Below are positions 1 through 5,274 of a stretch of 5,806 nt of DNA, piece after piece (position 1 is the first letter of the stretch; every line of letters begins with the position of its first letter). The notes below the pieces were generated by a model. That model saw nothing but the letters and a program-made list of their open reading frames with translations. It searched no databases and was not told the origin of the DNA. This DNA comes from Gammaproteobacteria bacterium (GTDB lineage: Bacteria > Pseudomonadota > Gammaproteobacteria > Pseudomonadales > Oleiphilaceae). The position numbers and the translations under genes were made by a program. The stretch covers positions 1 to 5,806 of the forward strand of contig JAJUGC010000157.1 in assembly GCA_029268325.1 (NCBI GenBank), in the 5' to 3' direction.

Positions 1-1
1 C

Positions 2-715
2 TACATCAAGGTCAACGAGCGCGGCAAAGGCATGGAAGGGCTCCAGTCTCCGATTCTGAAGTTTATTCCCGAAGACAAGGTGCAGGCGATTCTGGACCGG
101 GTTCAGGCAGAAGACGGTGATATCGTGTTCTTTGGTGCCGACTCCGCCAAGATCGTCAGCGAATCCCTGGGTGCGCTGCGGATCAAGCTGGGCCACGACC
201 TCAATCTGTTTACCAGTGAGTGGGCTCCCCTGTGGGTAGTCGACTTCCCTATGTTTGAAGAGAACGATGACGGCAGCATCAGTGCATTGCACCACCCGTT
301 CACTTCGCCCAACTGCTCGCCGGAAGAGCTGGAAGCCAACCCGCTGGCCGCTTTGTCCCGTGCCTATGACATGGTGCTCAACGGTACCGAGCTCGGTGGC
401 GGTTCCGTGCGTATCCATCGTAAGGATATGCAGCAGGCCGTGTTCCGTGTATTGGGTATTTCGGCTGAAGAACAGCAGGAAAAATTCGGCTTCTTGTTGG
501 ATGCCCTCAAGTACGGCGCGCCTCCCCATGGTGGATTGGCATTCGGACTGGACCGTTTGGTCATGCTCATGAGTGGCGCCAGCTCCATTCGGGAAGTGAT
601 TGCATTCCCGAAAACGCAAAGTGCTGCCTGTGTCATGACCCAGGCGCCCAGCGAGGTGGATGCCAAGCAATTGCGGGAGCTGAACATCCGGGTGCGTAAG
701 CCTGACGCGGAATGA
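2..715 (+). CDS. aspS: Aspartyl-tRNA synthetase, C-terminal part (5' end outside window)
   Basis: Class II aminoacyl-tRNA synthetase that charges tRNA-Asp with aspartate in the cytoplasm. The reading frame is open from base 2, so the gene enters from outside; about 237 residues are visible of a family length near 590. The visible part begins in the bacterial GAD insertion domain (IVFFGAD at about residues 41-47) and continues into the catalytic core. Seen are ALHHPFTSP (95-103), the active-site strand LGGGSVRIH (131-139), and class II motif 3, GLAFGLDR (178-185), whose Arg contacts ATP. The tail after IAFPKTQSAACVM matches the E. coli enzyme closely. The first ATG at base 32 is an internal Met, not the start. 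The stop is TGA at 713-715, with yebC 55 nt downstream. The anticodon-binding domain and motifs 1 and 2 lie outside the window, so tRNA specificity (Asp only, or Asp and Asn) cannot be judged. Confidence 0.97.
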   Translation, partial: YIKVNERGKGMEGLQSPILKFIPEDKVQAILDRVQAEDGDIVFFGADSAKIVSESLGALRIKLGHDLNLFTSEWAPLWVVDFPMFEENDDGSISALHHPFTSPNCSPEELEANPLAALSRAYDMVLNGTELGGGSVRIHRKDMQQAVFRVLGISAEEQQEKFGFLLDALKYGAPPHGGLAFGLDRLVMLMSGASSIREVIAFPKTQSAACVMTQAPSEVDAKQLRELNIRVRKPDAE

Positions 716-770
716 TGCCGACGGGTAGACAAAACTAATAATTGACCATCGATCAATTTCGAGGTGATAC

Positions 771-1523
771 ATGGCTGGACATAGTAAATGGGCCAACATC
801 AAGCATCGCAAGGCTGCGCAAGACGCTAAGCGCGGCAAGATTTTCACCAAACTGATCCGGGAGTTGACGGTGGCTGCCCGCAATGGTGGAGGCGATCCGG
901 CGGATAACCCGCGGCTGCGGGCCATCATTGACAAGGCCCTTGGTGCCAATATGCCCCGTGACACCATTGACCGGGCCATTGCCCGCGGCGTGGGAGCTGA
1001 CGACAACGAGAACGTTGAAGAGCTGACCTATGAAGGTTATGCGCCAGGCGGTGTGGCGGTGCTGGTCGAGGCCATGACCGATAACCGCAACCGCACCGCC
1101 AGTGAAGTGCGTCATGCCTTTAGTAAGCATGGCGGCAACCTGGGCACCGACGGCTCCGTGTCCTACCTGTTTAGCAAGAAGGGAGAGATTTCCTTCGAGC
1201 CGGGCGCGGACGAGGATAAGATCCTTGAAGTTGCCTTGGAAGCAGGTGCCGACGACGTGGTGACCAACGACGATGGCTCCATCGACGTATACACCACGCC
1301 GGAAGCTTTCGGTGCGGTCAAGGATGCCTTGGATGCGGCTGGGCTGGAAGCGGTCAGTGCGGAAGTGGGTATGATCCCCTCTACCCAGGCGCTGATCGAT
1401 GATCTGGACACGGCCCAGAAAGTCATGAAGATGATCGACATGCTGGAAGATCTGGACGATGTCCAGAACGTGTTCTCCAATGCTGACTTCTCCGCAGAGG
1501 TCATGGAGCAACTCAACGCCTGA
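771..1523 (+). CDS. yebC: YebC/PmpR/TACO1-family protein
   Basis: A 250-residue protein (E. coli YebC is 246) that starts with the family signature AGHSKWANIKHRK (residues 2-14), followed by the basic helical stretch GKIFTKLIREL. The middle GYAPGGVAVLVEAMTDNRNRT segment (roughly 89-109) and the acidic C-terminal half are typical of the three-domain fold. The family has been described as a transcriptional regulator (PmpR in Pseudomonas) and, more recently, as a ribosome-associated factor that eases stalling on proline-rich sequences, like mitochondrial TACO1; the sequence alone does not choose between them. The start is secure: GAGGTG at 761-766 is a good ribosome binding site 4 nt before ATG, and the N-terminus is canonical. 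It probably shares a transcript with aspS. It precedes ruvC, as in E. coli, but here it lies upstream of the LexA operator and so is probably not SOS-controlled. Confidence 0.96.
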   Translation: MAGHSKWANIKHRKAAQDAKRGKIFTKLIRELTVAARNGGGDPADNPRLRAIIDKALGANMPRDTIDRAIARGVGADDNENVEELTYEGYAPGGVAVLVEAMTDNRNRTASEVRHAFSKHGGNLGTDGSVSYLFSKKGEISFEPGADEDKILEVALEAGADDVVTNDDGSIDVYTTPEAFGAVKDALDAAGLEAVSAEVGMIPSTQALIDDLDTAQKVMKMIDMLEDLDDVQNVFSNADFSAEVMEQLNA

Positions 1524-1539
1524 GCTGGCTCCCTCTCTA

Positions 1540-1559
1540 GCCCTGCTGCCTGGCAGGGC
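1540..1559 (+). other. GC-rich stem-loop just after yebC
   Basis: GCCCTGC (1540-1546) and GCAGGGC (1553-1559) form a perfect 7-bp stem with a 6-nt loop, 16 nt after the yebC stop. No run of T follows (the next bases are GGGCCGAAG), so it does not meet the pattern of an intrinsic terminator. It could protect the 3' end of the aspS-yebC mRNA or act with Rho; that is inference. Confidence 0.45.
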
Positions 1560-1572
1560 GGGCCGAAGTACT

Positions 1573-1617
1573 GACTTCAAGCAAGGCCGGGCCTTCCGGT
1601 TTGGCTTTGCTGAAGTC
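1573..1617 (+). other. Long imperfect stem-loop between yebC and ruvC
   Basis: GACTTCA (1573-1579) pairs with TGAAGTC (1611-1617). After one bulged A, GCAA (1581-1584) pairs with TTGC (1607-1610), giving an 11-bp stem with one bulge. The enclosed segment holds a second small hairpin, AAGGC/GCCTT (1583-1595), which competes for part of the main stem. No T-tract follows. With the preceding hairpin it may form the 3' end of the yebC transcript, but no function is shown. Confidence 0.4.
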
Positions 1618-1648
1618 GGCTCTAAGTGTGGCAATCCTCTTCAGGCTG

Positions 1649-1676
1649 TTCTATGCTGAAACGAACTGTCTAAAAT
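1649..1676 (+). promoter_or_regulatory. Candidate sigma-70 promoter for ruvCAB
   Basis: The -10 candidate TAAAAT (1671-1676) differs from TATAAT at one base. The best -35 candidate is weak: TTCTAT (1649-1654), with 16 bp spacing and three matches to TTGACA. Transcription would start near 1683, leaving a leader of roughly 70 nt before the ruvC ATG. The -10 lies entirely inside the CTGT-N8-ACAG element, the arrangement expected for repression by occlusion. Confidence 0.5.
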
Positions 1677-1689
1677 TACAGTGTTTCAG
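1656..1689. repeat. 34-bp dyad enclosing the LexA box
   Basis: CTGAAAC (1656-1662) and GTTTCAG (1683-1689) are perfect inverted repeats flanking the LexA half-sites. Counting inward, after an unpaired GA (1663-1664) on the left, ACTGT (1665-1669) pairs with ACAGT (1678-1682). Together they give 12 paired positions around the 8-nt centre 1670-1677. This extends well beyond an ordinary LexA operator. It could be a nested operator for a second protein, or a stem-loop in read-through RNA from yebC. Confidence 0.6.
1664..1683 (+). promoter_or_regulatory. LexA (SOS) operator upstream of ruvCAB
   Basis: CTGT (1666-1669), eight bases (CTAAAATT), then ACAG (1678-1681) exactly fit the core of the LexA box known from E. 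coli and other gammaproteobacteria (CTGT-N8-ACAG, AT-rich centre). Over the 20-bp extended site I count 14 matches to TACTGTATATATATACAGTA. It overlaps the candidate -10 and lies 73 nt before the ruvC ATG. The known SOS induction of ruvAB in E. coli makes the location meaningful. Binding itself is inferred. Confidence 0.82.
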
Positions 1690-1754
1690 GTCTAGAGGCA
1701 GGGGCTCAGCAGCTCCGAGCCGAACCCTTCTCTCACCATTAAAAGACGGTACCC

Positions 1755-2273
1755 ATGACCAGAGTGCTAGGCATCGATCCGGGGTCGCGGATCACAGGCT
1801 TTGGCGTGATCGAAATCGCCGGGGGCCAATCCAGCTATGTGGCCAGCGGCTGCATTCGACTGGGGGAGGGAGAGCTACCCCTTCGCTTGGGAAAGATCTT
1901 CCAGTCACTGTCGGAAATCATCCAAACCTACAATCCCTCTGAGGTGGCCATTGAGCAAGTGTTCATGGCCAAGAACGCGGACTCCGCCCTCAAGTTGGGG
2001 CAGGCGCGGGGCGTGGCGATTCTGGCGGCGGTGGAGCAGGGTTTGCCGGTGTCGGAGTATGCAGCTCGTAGTGTGAAACAATCCGTGGTGGGGCGTGGCG
2101 ATGCTGACAAGACCCAGGTGCAGCATATGGTGATGTCCTTGCTGAAGCTGAATAAACGCCCCCAGGCGGATGCAGCCGATGCGCTGGCCATTGCCCTGTG
2201 CCATGCCCATACCATGCAGAGTCTAGTGCAACTTGCGGGATGCCGGGGAAGTCGGCGTGGCCGCTGGAGATAG
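1755..2273 (+). CDS. ruvC: Crossover junction endodeoxyribonuclease RuvC
   Basis: Holliday-junction resolvase: a dimeric, metal-dependent RNase H-fold nuclease that cuts four-way junctions after RuvAB branch migration in recombinational repair. The length is 172 residues (E. coli 173). The four acidic catalytic residues are present: D8 in GIDPGSR, E67 in VAIEQVF, and D139 and D142 in QADAADALA. ARSVKQSVVGRGDADKTQVQ (residues 104-123) is the conserved DNA-contacting region. The C-terminal tail from about residue 161 is short and rich in Arg and Gly (ending RRGRWR). The ATG at 1755 is the only plausible start because an in-frame TAA lies at 1740-1742. The ribosome binding site is poor (AGACGG at 1744-1749), suggesting modest translation. 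It is the first gene of a ruvCAB unit behind the LexA box. Confidence 0.98.
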   Translation: MTRVLGIDPGSRITGFGVIEIAGGQSSYVASGCIRLGEGELPLRLGKIFQSLSEIIQTYNPSEVAIEQVFMAKNADSALKLGQARGVAILAAVEQGLPVSEYAARSVKQSVVGRGDADKTQVQHMVMSLLKLNKRPQADAADALAIALCHAHTMQSLVQLAGCRGSRRGRWR

Positions 2274-2279
2274 TAGAGA

Positions 2280-2894
2280 ATGATAGGACGTATCCAGGGG
2301 GTTTTGCTGGAAGTGGATCCGCCTCAGGTTCTGGTGGATGTACAGGGAGTCGGCTATGAAGTGGAGCTGCCGACCTCGGCATTGTACCAGCTGCCTCAGG
2401 TTGGGAGTAAGGTCGTATTGCATACCCACTATGTGGTGCGCGAGGATGCCAATTTGCTGTATGGCTTTCCGGGCAAGCGGGAGCGGGAACTGTTCCGGCT
2501 GCTGATCAAGGTGAACAGTGTTGGGCCCAAACTGGCCCTGTCGATTTTGTCTGCACTGGAGCCGGCGGCCTTTGTGCGCTGTGTGGAGGACGAGAACATC
2601 AGCGCCTTGACCAAGGTGCCCGGCATTGGGCGTAAAACCGCCGAGCGACTCCTGGTGGAAATGAAAGACCGCCTCAAGGATTGGGCTTCCCAAATCGGTG
2701 ATGATGCTGGCCTGTTCCGCAACGAAGCGGTGGCCGTGACCGGCCAGAAGGATGTAGATGAAGCCCAGGCGGCGCTGGTGTCGTTGGGCTATAAACCTGC
2801 TGAAGCCGCCCGGGCGGTCAGTGGTGTGGCGAAGGAAGGCATGACGGCGCAAGAGCTGATTCGCGAAGCGCTCAAGGGCATGGCAAAAATTTGA
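2280..2894 (+). CDS. ruvA: Holliday junction branch-migration protein RuvA
   Basis: RuvA binds the four-way junction as a tetramer or double tetramer and positions the RuvB motors. The length is 204 residues (E. coli 203), with all three domains. Domain I is an OB fold (about 1-62, starting MIGRIQG) with the acidic pin residues E55 and D56 in VVREDANLLYGF. Domain II has two helix-hairpin-helix motifs, centred on NSVGPK (79-84) and VPGIGRKTAERL (113-124). A flexible linker at about 140-157 leads to the RuvB-contacting domain III (158-204, ALVSLGYKPAEAARAV). The start lies 6 nt after the ruvC stop, and its ribosome binding site GGAGA (2266-2270) is inside the last ruvC codons, so the two are probably translationally coupled. 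An 81-nt hairpin-bearing gap follows before ruvB. Confidence 0.98.
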   Translation: MIGRIQGVLLEVDPPQVLVDVQGVGYEVELPTSALYQLPQVGSKVVLHTHYVVREDANLLYGFPGKRERELFRLLIKVNSVGPKLALSILSALEPAAFVRCVEDENISALTKVPGIGRKTAERLLVEMKDRLKDWASQIGDDAGLFRNEAVAVTGQKDVDEAQAALVSLGYKPAEAARAVSGVAKEGMTAQELIREALKGMAKI

Positions 2895-2895
2895 C

Positions 2896-2917
2896 GCCAA
2901 AGATAAGATGCTTTGGT
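2896..2917 (+). other. Stem-loop immediately after the ruvA stop
   Basis: CCAAAG (2897-2902) pairs with CTTTGG (2911-2916), plus a closing G-T wobble at 2896/2917, around an 8-nt AT-rich loop. It starts 2 nt after the ruvA stop codon. The stem is small and has no T-tract, so a terminator role is unlikely. Confidence 0.35.
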
Positions 2918-2929
2918 TACACCTCTTCC

Positions 2930-2958
2930 AGGGCGGGTTTCGGACGAACCTGCCCTTT
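2930..2958 (+). terminator. Possible weak terminator/attenuator between ruvA and ruvB
   Basis: AGGGCGGGTT (2930-2939) and AACCTGCCCT (2947-2956) form a 10-bp GC-rich stem with one G-U wobble and a 7-nt loop. The T-tract after it is short and interrupted (TTT at 2956-2958, then AGCTTG). The shape is that of a Rho-independent terminator but the tail is weak. Partial termination, which would lower ruvB relative to ruvCA, or 3'-end protection after mRNA cleavage both fit. It ends 7 nt before the purine-rich ruvB ribosome binding region. Confidence 0.45.
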
Positions 2959-2975
2959 AGCTTGTAGAGAAGTTG

Positions 2976-3986
2976 ATGATCGAAGAAGACCGACTGGTGT
3001 CGCCGCAATCCGGCGCGTCTGAAGAGTTTCAGGATCGGGCCATTCGTCCCCGTAGCCTGGATGAATATGTGGGGCAGCCCGCTGTGCGGGAACAAATGAG
3101 TATCTTTATCCATGCCGCCCGCTCCCGGCATGAACCTCTCGATCATACCTTGATTTTCGGGCCGCCGGGGCTGGGGAAAACGACCTTGGCCAATATTATC
3201 GCCAATGAGATGAATGTCTCTCTCAAGTCCACCTCGGGGCCAGTGTTGGAGCGGGCAGGGGACTTGGCGGCACTGCTGACCAACCTCAACGAAGGCGATG
3301 TGCTCTTTATCGACGAGATTCATCGCCTCAATGCGGCCGTGGAAGAAGTACTTTATCCCGCCATGGAAGACTATCAACTGGATATCATGATTGGCGAGGG
3401 ACCGGCGGCGCGTTCAATCAAGCTGGATCTTCCTCCCTTTACCCTGGTGGGGGCGACGACTCGGGCAGGGCTGTTGACTGCGCCCTTGCGGGATCGTTTC
3501 GGCATTGTGCAGCGCCTGGAGTTTTACGACACCAAGGATCTGACCCATATCGTGACCCGCTCCGCCCGCTTGCTCGGCATTGATATTGAGCCCGCTGGGG
3601 CCCATGAGATTGCCCGCCGCTCCCGCGGCACGCCACGGATTGCCAACCGGTTGTTGCGACGGGTACGGGATTTTGCAGAGGTGAAGGGCTCTGGGGTCAT
3701 TACCCAGGAAATGGCGGACAAGGCCCTGTCCATGCTGAATGTGGACCCACAAGGGTTCGATCACATGGACCGTCGTCTGCTCTTGGCGATTATTGAAAGG
3801 TTTCAGGGTGGTCCGGTAGGCGTTGACAGCTTGGCCGCAGCCATCAGCGAAGAGCGGGGTACCATTGAGGATGTCCTGGAGCCCTATCTGATCCAGCAGG
3901 GATATATCGTTCGCACACCCCGTGGGCGGATGGTGACGCCAATGGCCTATGCGCACTTTGGTTTGTCGCAATCTGGCAACGATTGA
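2976..3986 (+). CDS. ruvB: Holliday junction branch-migration DNA helicase RuvB
   Basis: AAA+ ATPase that forms hexameric rings on two arms of a RuvA-bound junction and pumps DNA to drive branch migration. From ATG 2976 it has 336 residues, the same as E. coli RuvB, and begins MIEEDRLVSP like that protein. In order: Walker A GPPGLGKT (62-69), Walker B LFIDEIH (110-116), the RuvA-contact hairpin region around EDYQLDIMIGEGPAARS (131-147), sensor 1 GATTR (159-163), arginine finger R174 in LRDRFG, sensor 2 GTPR (218-221), and the C-terminal winged-helix domain with TPRGRM (314-319). A TTG at 2973 is in frame directly before the ATG and would add one residue; the ATG is preferred. The ribosome binding site is only AGAGAAG (2966-2972), close to the start. 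RuvB is third in the ruvCAB set, and ybgC starts 25 nt downstream. Confidence 0.98.
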   Translation: MIEEDRLVSPQSGASEEFQDRAIRPRSLDEYVGQPAVREQMSIFIHAARSRHEPLDHTLIFGPPGLGKTTLANIIANEMNVSLKSTSGPVLERAGDLAALLTNLNEGDVLFIDEIHRLNAAVEEVLYPAMEDYQLDIMIGEGPAARSIKLDLPPFTLVGATTRAGLLTAPLRDRFGIVQRLEFYDTKDLTHIVTRSARLLGIDIEPAGAHEIARRSRGTPRIANRLLRRVRDFAEVKGSGVITQEMADKALSMLNVDPQGFDHMDRRLLLAIIERFQGGPVGVDSLAAAISEERGTIEDVLEPYLIQQGYIVRTPRGRMVTPMAYAHFGLSQSGND

Positions 3987-4011
3987 CCTGATCACCTACA
4001 GCTGAGGTAAC

Positions 4012-4476
4012 ATGAGCACACGTTCACTGCCGGAACTTTCCCAGCCCAGCTTTGGCTGGCCAGTCCGGGTTTATATTGAGGATACGGATGCCGGCGGTGT
4101 CGTGTTCTATGCCAACTATCTGCGATACCTGGAGCGGGCACGCACCGAATATATCCGCAGTCTTGGTTTTGAGCGGGTCATCGTGATGGAAGCGGGCCTC
4201 AACTATGTGGTACATAGCCTGAGCATTCAATACCGTAAACCGGCGCTGTTGGATGACAGCTTGCTTGTCACAGCGGAAGTCGTCGAATGGGGTAAAACCT
4301 TTCTTCAGTTCCACCAGCAAGTATTGCGCGAGCCTACCCGGGAACTTCTGGTTTCGGCGGAGGTCAAGGTAGCTTGTGTCGATCAGTCATTGCGGCCCCG
4401 GCGATTACCGGCAGACTTGGTTGCGGCAATTAGTGCCCACCAATCTAAAGGCCAGGGTGGACAGGCTGACAGCTGA
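4012..4476 (+). CDS. ybgC: Acyl-CoA thioesterase YbgC, Tol-Pal associated
   Basis: Hotdog-fold thioesterase of the 4-hydroxybenzoyl-CoA thioesterase family. It hydrolyses acyl-CoA thioesters in the cytoplasm and is usually the first gene of the tol-pal cluster; its exact role there is unsettled. The signature VYIEDTDAGGVVFYANYLRY spans residues 20-39. D26 corresponds to the catalytic Asp18 of E. coli YbgC. ERARTEYIRSLG follows, and CVDQSLRPRRLP (122-133) matches the family's C-terminal strand. At 154 residues it is longer than E. coli's 134: an N-terminal extension of about 8 residues and a hydrophilic tail (SAHQSKGQGGQADS) account for this. The ribosome binding site TGAGG (4003-4007) supports the ATG. 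The 25-nt gap from ruvB allows cotranscription with the ruv genes. Confidence 0.95.
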   Translation: MSTRSLPELSQPSFGWPVRVYIEDTDAGGVVFYANYLRYLERARTEYIRSLGFERVIVMEAGLNYVVHSLSIQYRKPALLDDSLLVTAEVVEWGKTFLQFHQQVLREPTRELLVSAEVKVACVDQSLRPRRLPADLVAAISAHQSKGQGGQADS

Positions 4477-4498
4477 ACGCCAAGGTTGGAAAGCTGTC
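4468..4498 (+). other. Stem-loop over the ybgC stop, with an alternative pairing
   Basis: GACAGCT (4468-4474) pairs perfectly with AGCTGTC (4492-4498) around a 17-nt loop, and the ybgC TGA (4474-4476) sits at the top of the left arm. The right arm can instead pair as CTGTCC (4494-4499) with GGACAG (4459-4464), inside ybgC. The two folds exclude each other. There is no T-tract; the function is unknown. Confidence 0.35.
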
Positions 4499-4529
4499 CG
4501 GTACGTATCAGGTTCAAGGCATAACAAGA

Positions 4530-4544
4530 AGATCCAGCGGATCT
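4530..4544 (+). other. Small perfect hairpin just before the tolQ ribosome binding site
   Basis: AGATCC (4530-4535) and GGATCT (4539-4544) are perfect inverted repeats around the trinucleotide AGC. The hairpin ends 5 nt before the GGGGAG ribosome binding site of tolQ, so if it forms it could affect ribosome access. It may also be chance. Confidence 0.35.
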
Positions 4545-4549
4545 GAGCA

Positions 4550-4555
4550 GGGGAG
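4550..4555 (+). promoter_or_regulatory. Ribosome binding site that fixes the GTG start of tolQ
   Basis: GGGGAG lies 9 nt before GTG 4565. No ATG occurs in the tolQ frame until residue 20, inside the first membrane segment, and an in-frame TGA at 4544-4546 rules out a start further upstream. This supports the GTG as the true start. Confidence 0.75.
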
Positions 4556-4564
4556 TTAACGAAA

Positions 4565-5251
4565 GTGCAAGAACAGCTTTCGATTTGGAGTTTGATTGCG
4601 GAAGCCAGTTTCCTGGTGCAGATGGTCATGCTGTTGCTGGTGGTGGCTTCGATCGTGTCCTGGGTGATCATCTTCCAGCGCGCCAATACCTTTAAACAGG
4701 CCGAGAAATCCAGCGCCAGTTTCGAGGACCGTTTCTGGTCCGGCATGGACCTCAATCAGCTTTACCGGGAGGTCAACGCCAACCCCAGCGCGGCCGGTGG
4801 GCTGGAGCCCATTTTTCGGGCCGGTTTCAAAGAATTTTCCCGATTGCGCCAGCAAGCTGGTGTGGACCCGGATGCGGTGATGGAAGGCACCAACCGTGCG
4901 ATGCGGGTTGCCGTCAGCCGCGAGAACGAAAAGCTCAATACTCATCTTTCCTTCCTCGCCACCGTCGGTTCCACCAGTCCCTATGTGGGGCTGTTCGGTA
5001 CCGTGTGGGGCATAATGAATTCCTTCCGTGGCCTGGCCCAAATGCAGCAGGCTACTTTGGCTACGGTGGCGCCGGGCATTTCGGAAGCCCTGGTGGCCAC
5101 GGCCATGGGGCTTTTTGCCGCAATTCCAGCGGTTGTTGCCTATAACCGCTTCTCTGCCAACGCAGAAAAGCTGGTGACCACCTATGAAACCTTTGCGGAA
5201 GAATTCGCCAGCATTCTGCATCGCAAGGTGCATTCCAAAACCGCTCAGTGA
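4565..5251 (+). CDS. tolQ: TolQ, proton-channel subunit of the Tol-Pal system
   Basis: Inner-membrane protein of the ExbB/MotA/TolQ family. With TolR it forms the ion-driven motor that energises TolA, needed for outer-membrane constriction at division and envelope integrity. The length is 228 residues (E. coli 230). Three membrane segments are visible: about 16-38, 131-153 and 165-195, with a long cytoplasmic loop between the first two containing FEDRFWSGMDL (53-63). SPYVGLFGTVWGIMNSF (138-154) and APGISEALVATAMGLFAAIPAVVAYNRF in the second and third segments are the family signature, with T146 and T179 as the conserved pore-lining threonines. The start codon is GTG (see the ribosome binding site entry). 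The gene is 88 nt after ybgC and 23 nt before tolR. ExbB is the main alternative, but the neighbours and sequence favour TolQ. Confidence 0.97.
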   Translation: MQEQLSIWSLIAEASFLVQMVMLLLVVASIVSWVIIFQRANTFKQAEKSSASFEDRFWSGMDLNQLYREVNANPSAAGGLEPIFRAGFKEFSRLRQQAGVDPDAVMEGTNRAMRVAVSRENEKLNTHLSFLATVGSTSPYVGLFGTVWGIMNSFRGLAQMQQATLATVAPGISEALVATAMGLFAAIPAVVAYNRFSANAEKLVTTYETFAEEFASILHRKVHSKTAQ

Positions 5252-5274
5252 GCACCGGACCAGCGGGCTGATTC

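Noticed and set aside
736..769. AT-rich TAATAATT (-10-like) and the ATTGA/TCAAT inverted repeat between aspS and yebC
   Set aside because: No acceptable -35 lies at the right distance from the -10-like bases, and the repeat arms are only 5 bp; a separate yebC promoter cannot be supported.
753..1634. Minus-strand open frame of 293 codons antisense to yebC
   Set aside because: It is a shadow of yebC with no recognisable family and runs through the hairpin region; composition is that of an antisense frame.
1703..1721. GGCTC/GAGCC 5-bp hairpin in the ruvC leader
   Set aside because: The stem is short with a 9-nt loop; such matches are common by chance in GC-rich sequence and it does not cover the ruvC start.
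1601..1942. Possible small gene in the yebC-ruvC gap, starting TTG with a hydrophobic N-terminus
   Set aside because: It overlaps ruvC out of frame for more than half its length, uses a weak start without a ribosome binding site, and runs across the LexA box and promoter.
2223..3377. Long open frame on the minus strand (384 codons) across ruvA and the start of ruvB
   Set aside because: It lies fully antisense to two well-identified genes, shows no recognisable domain, and has the His/Arg/Gln-rich composition typical of the reverse frame of GC-rich coding sequence.
4486..4525. Promoter-like TTGGAA and CATAAC before tolQ
   Set aside because: The spacing between the hexamers is far from 16-18 bp, and neither has a partner at the right distance.
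4636..4643. GCTGGTGG, the E. coli Chi recombination sequence
   Set aside because: It is a single copy inside tolQ codons, and Chi specificity outside enteric bacteria is not established, so the match is probably chance.
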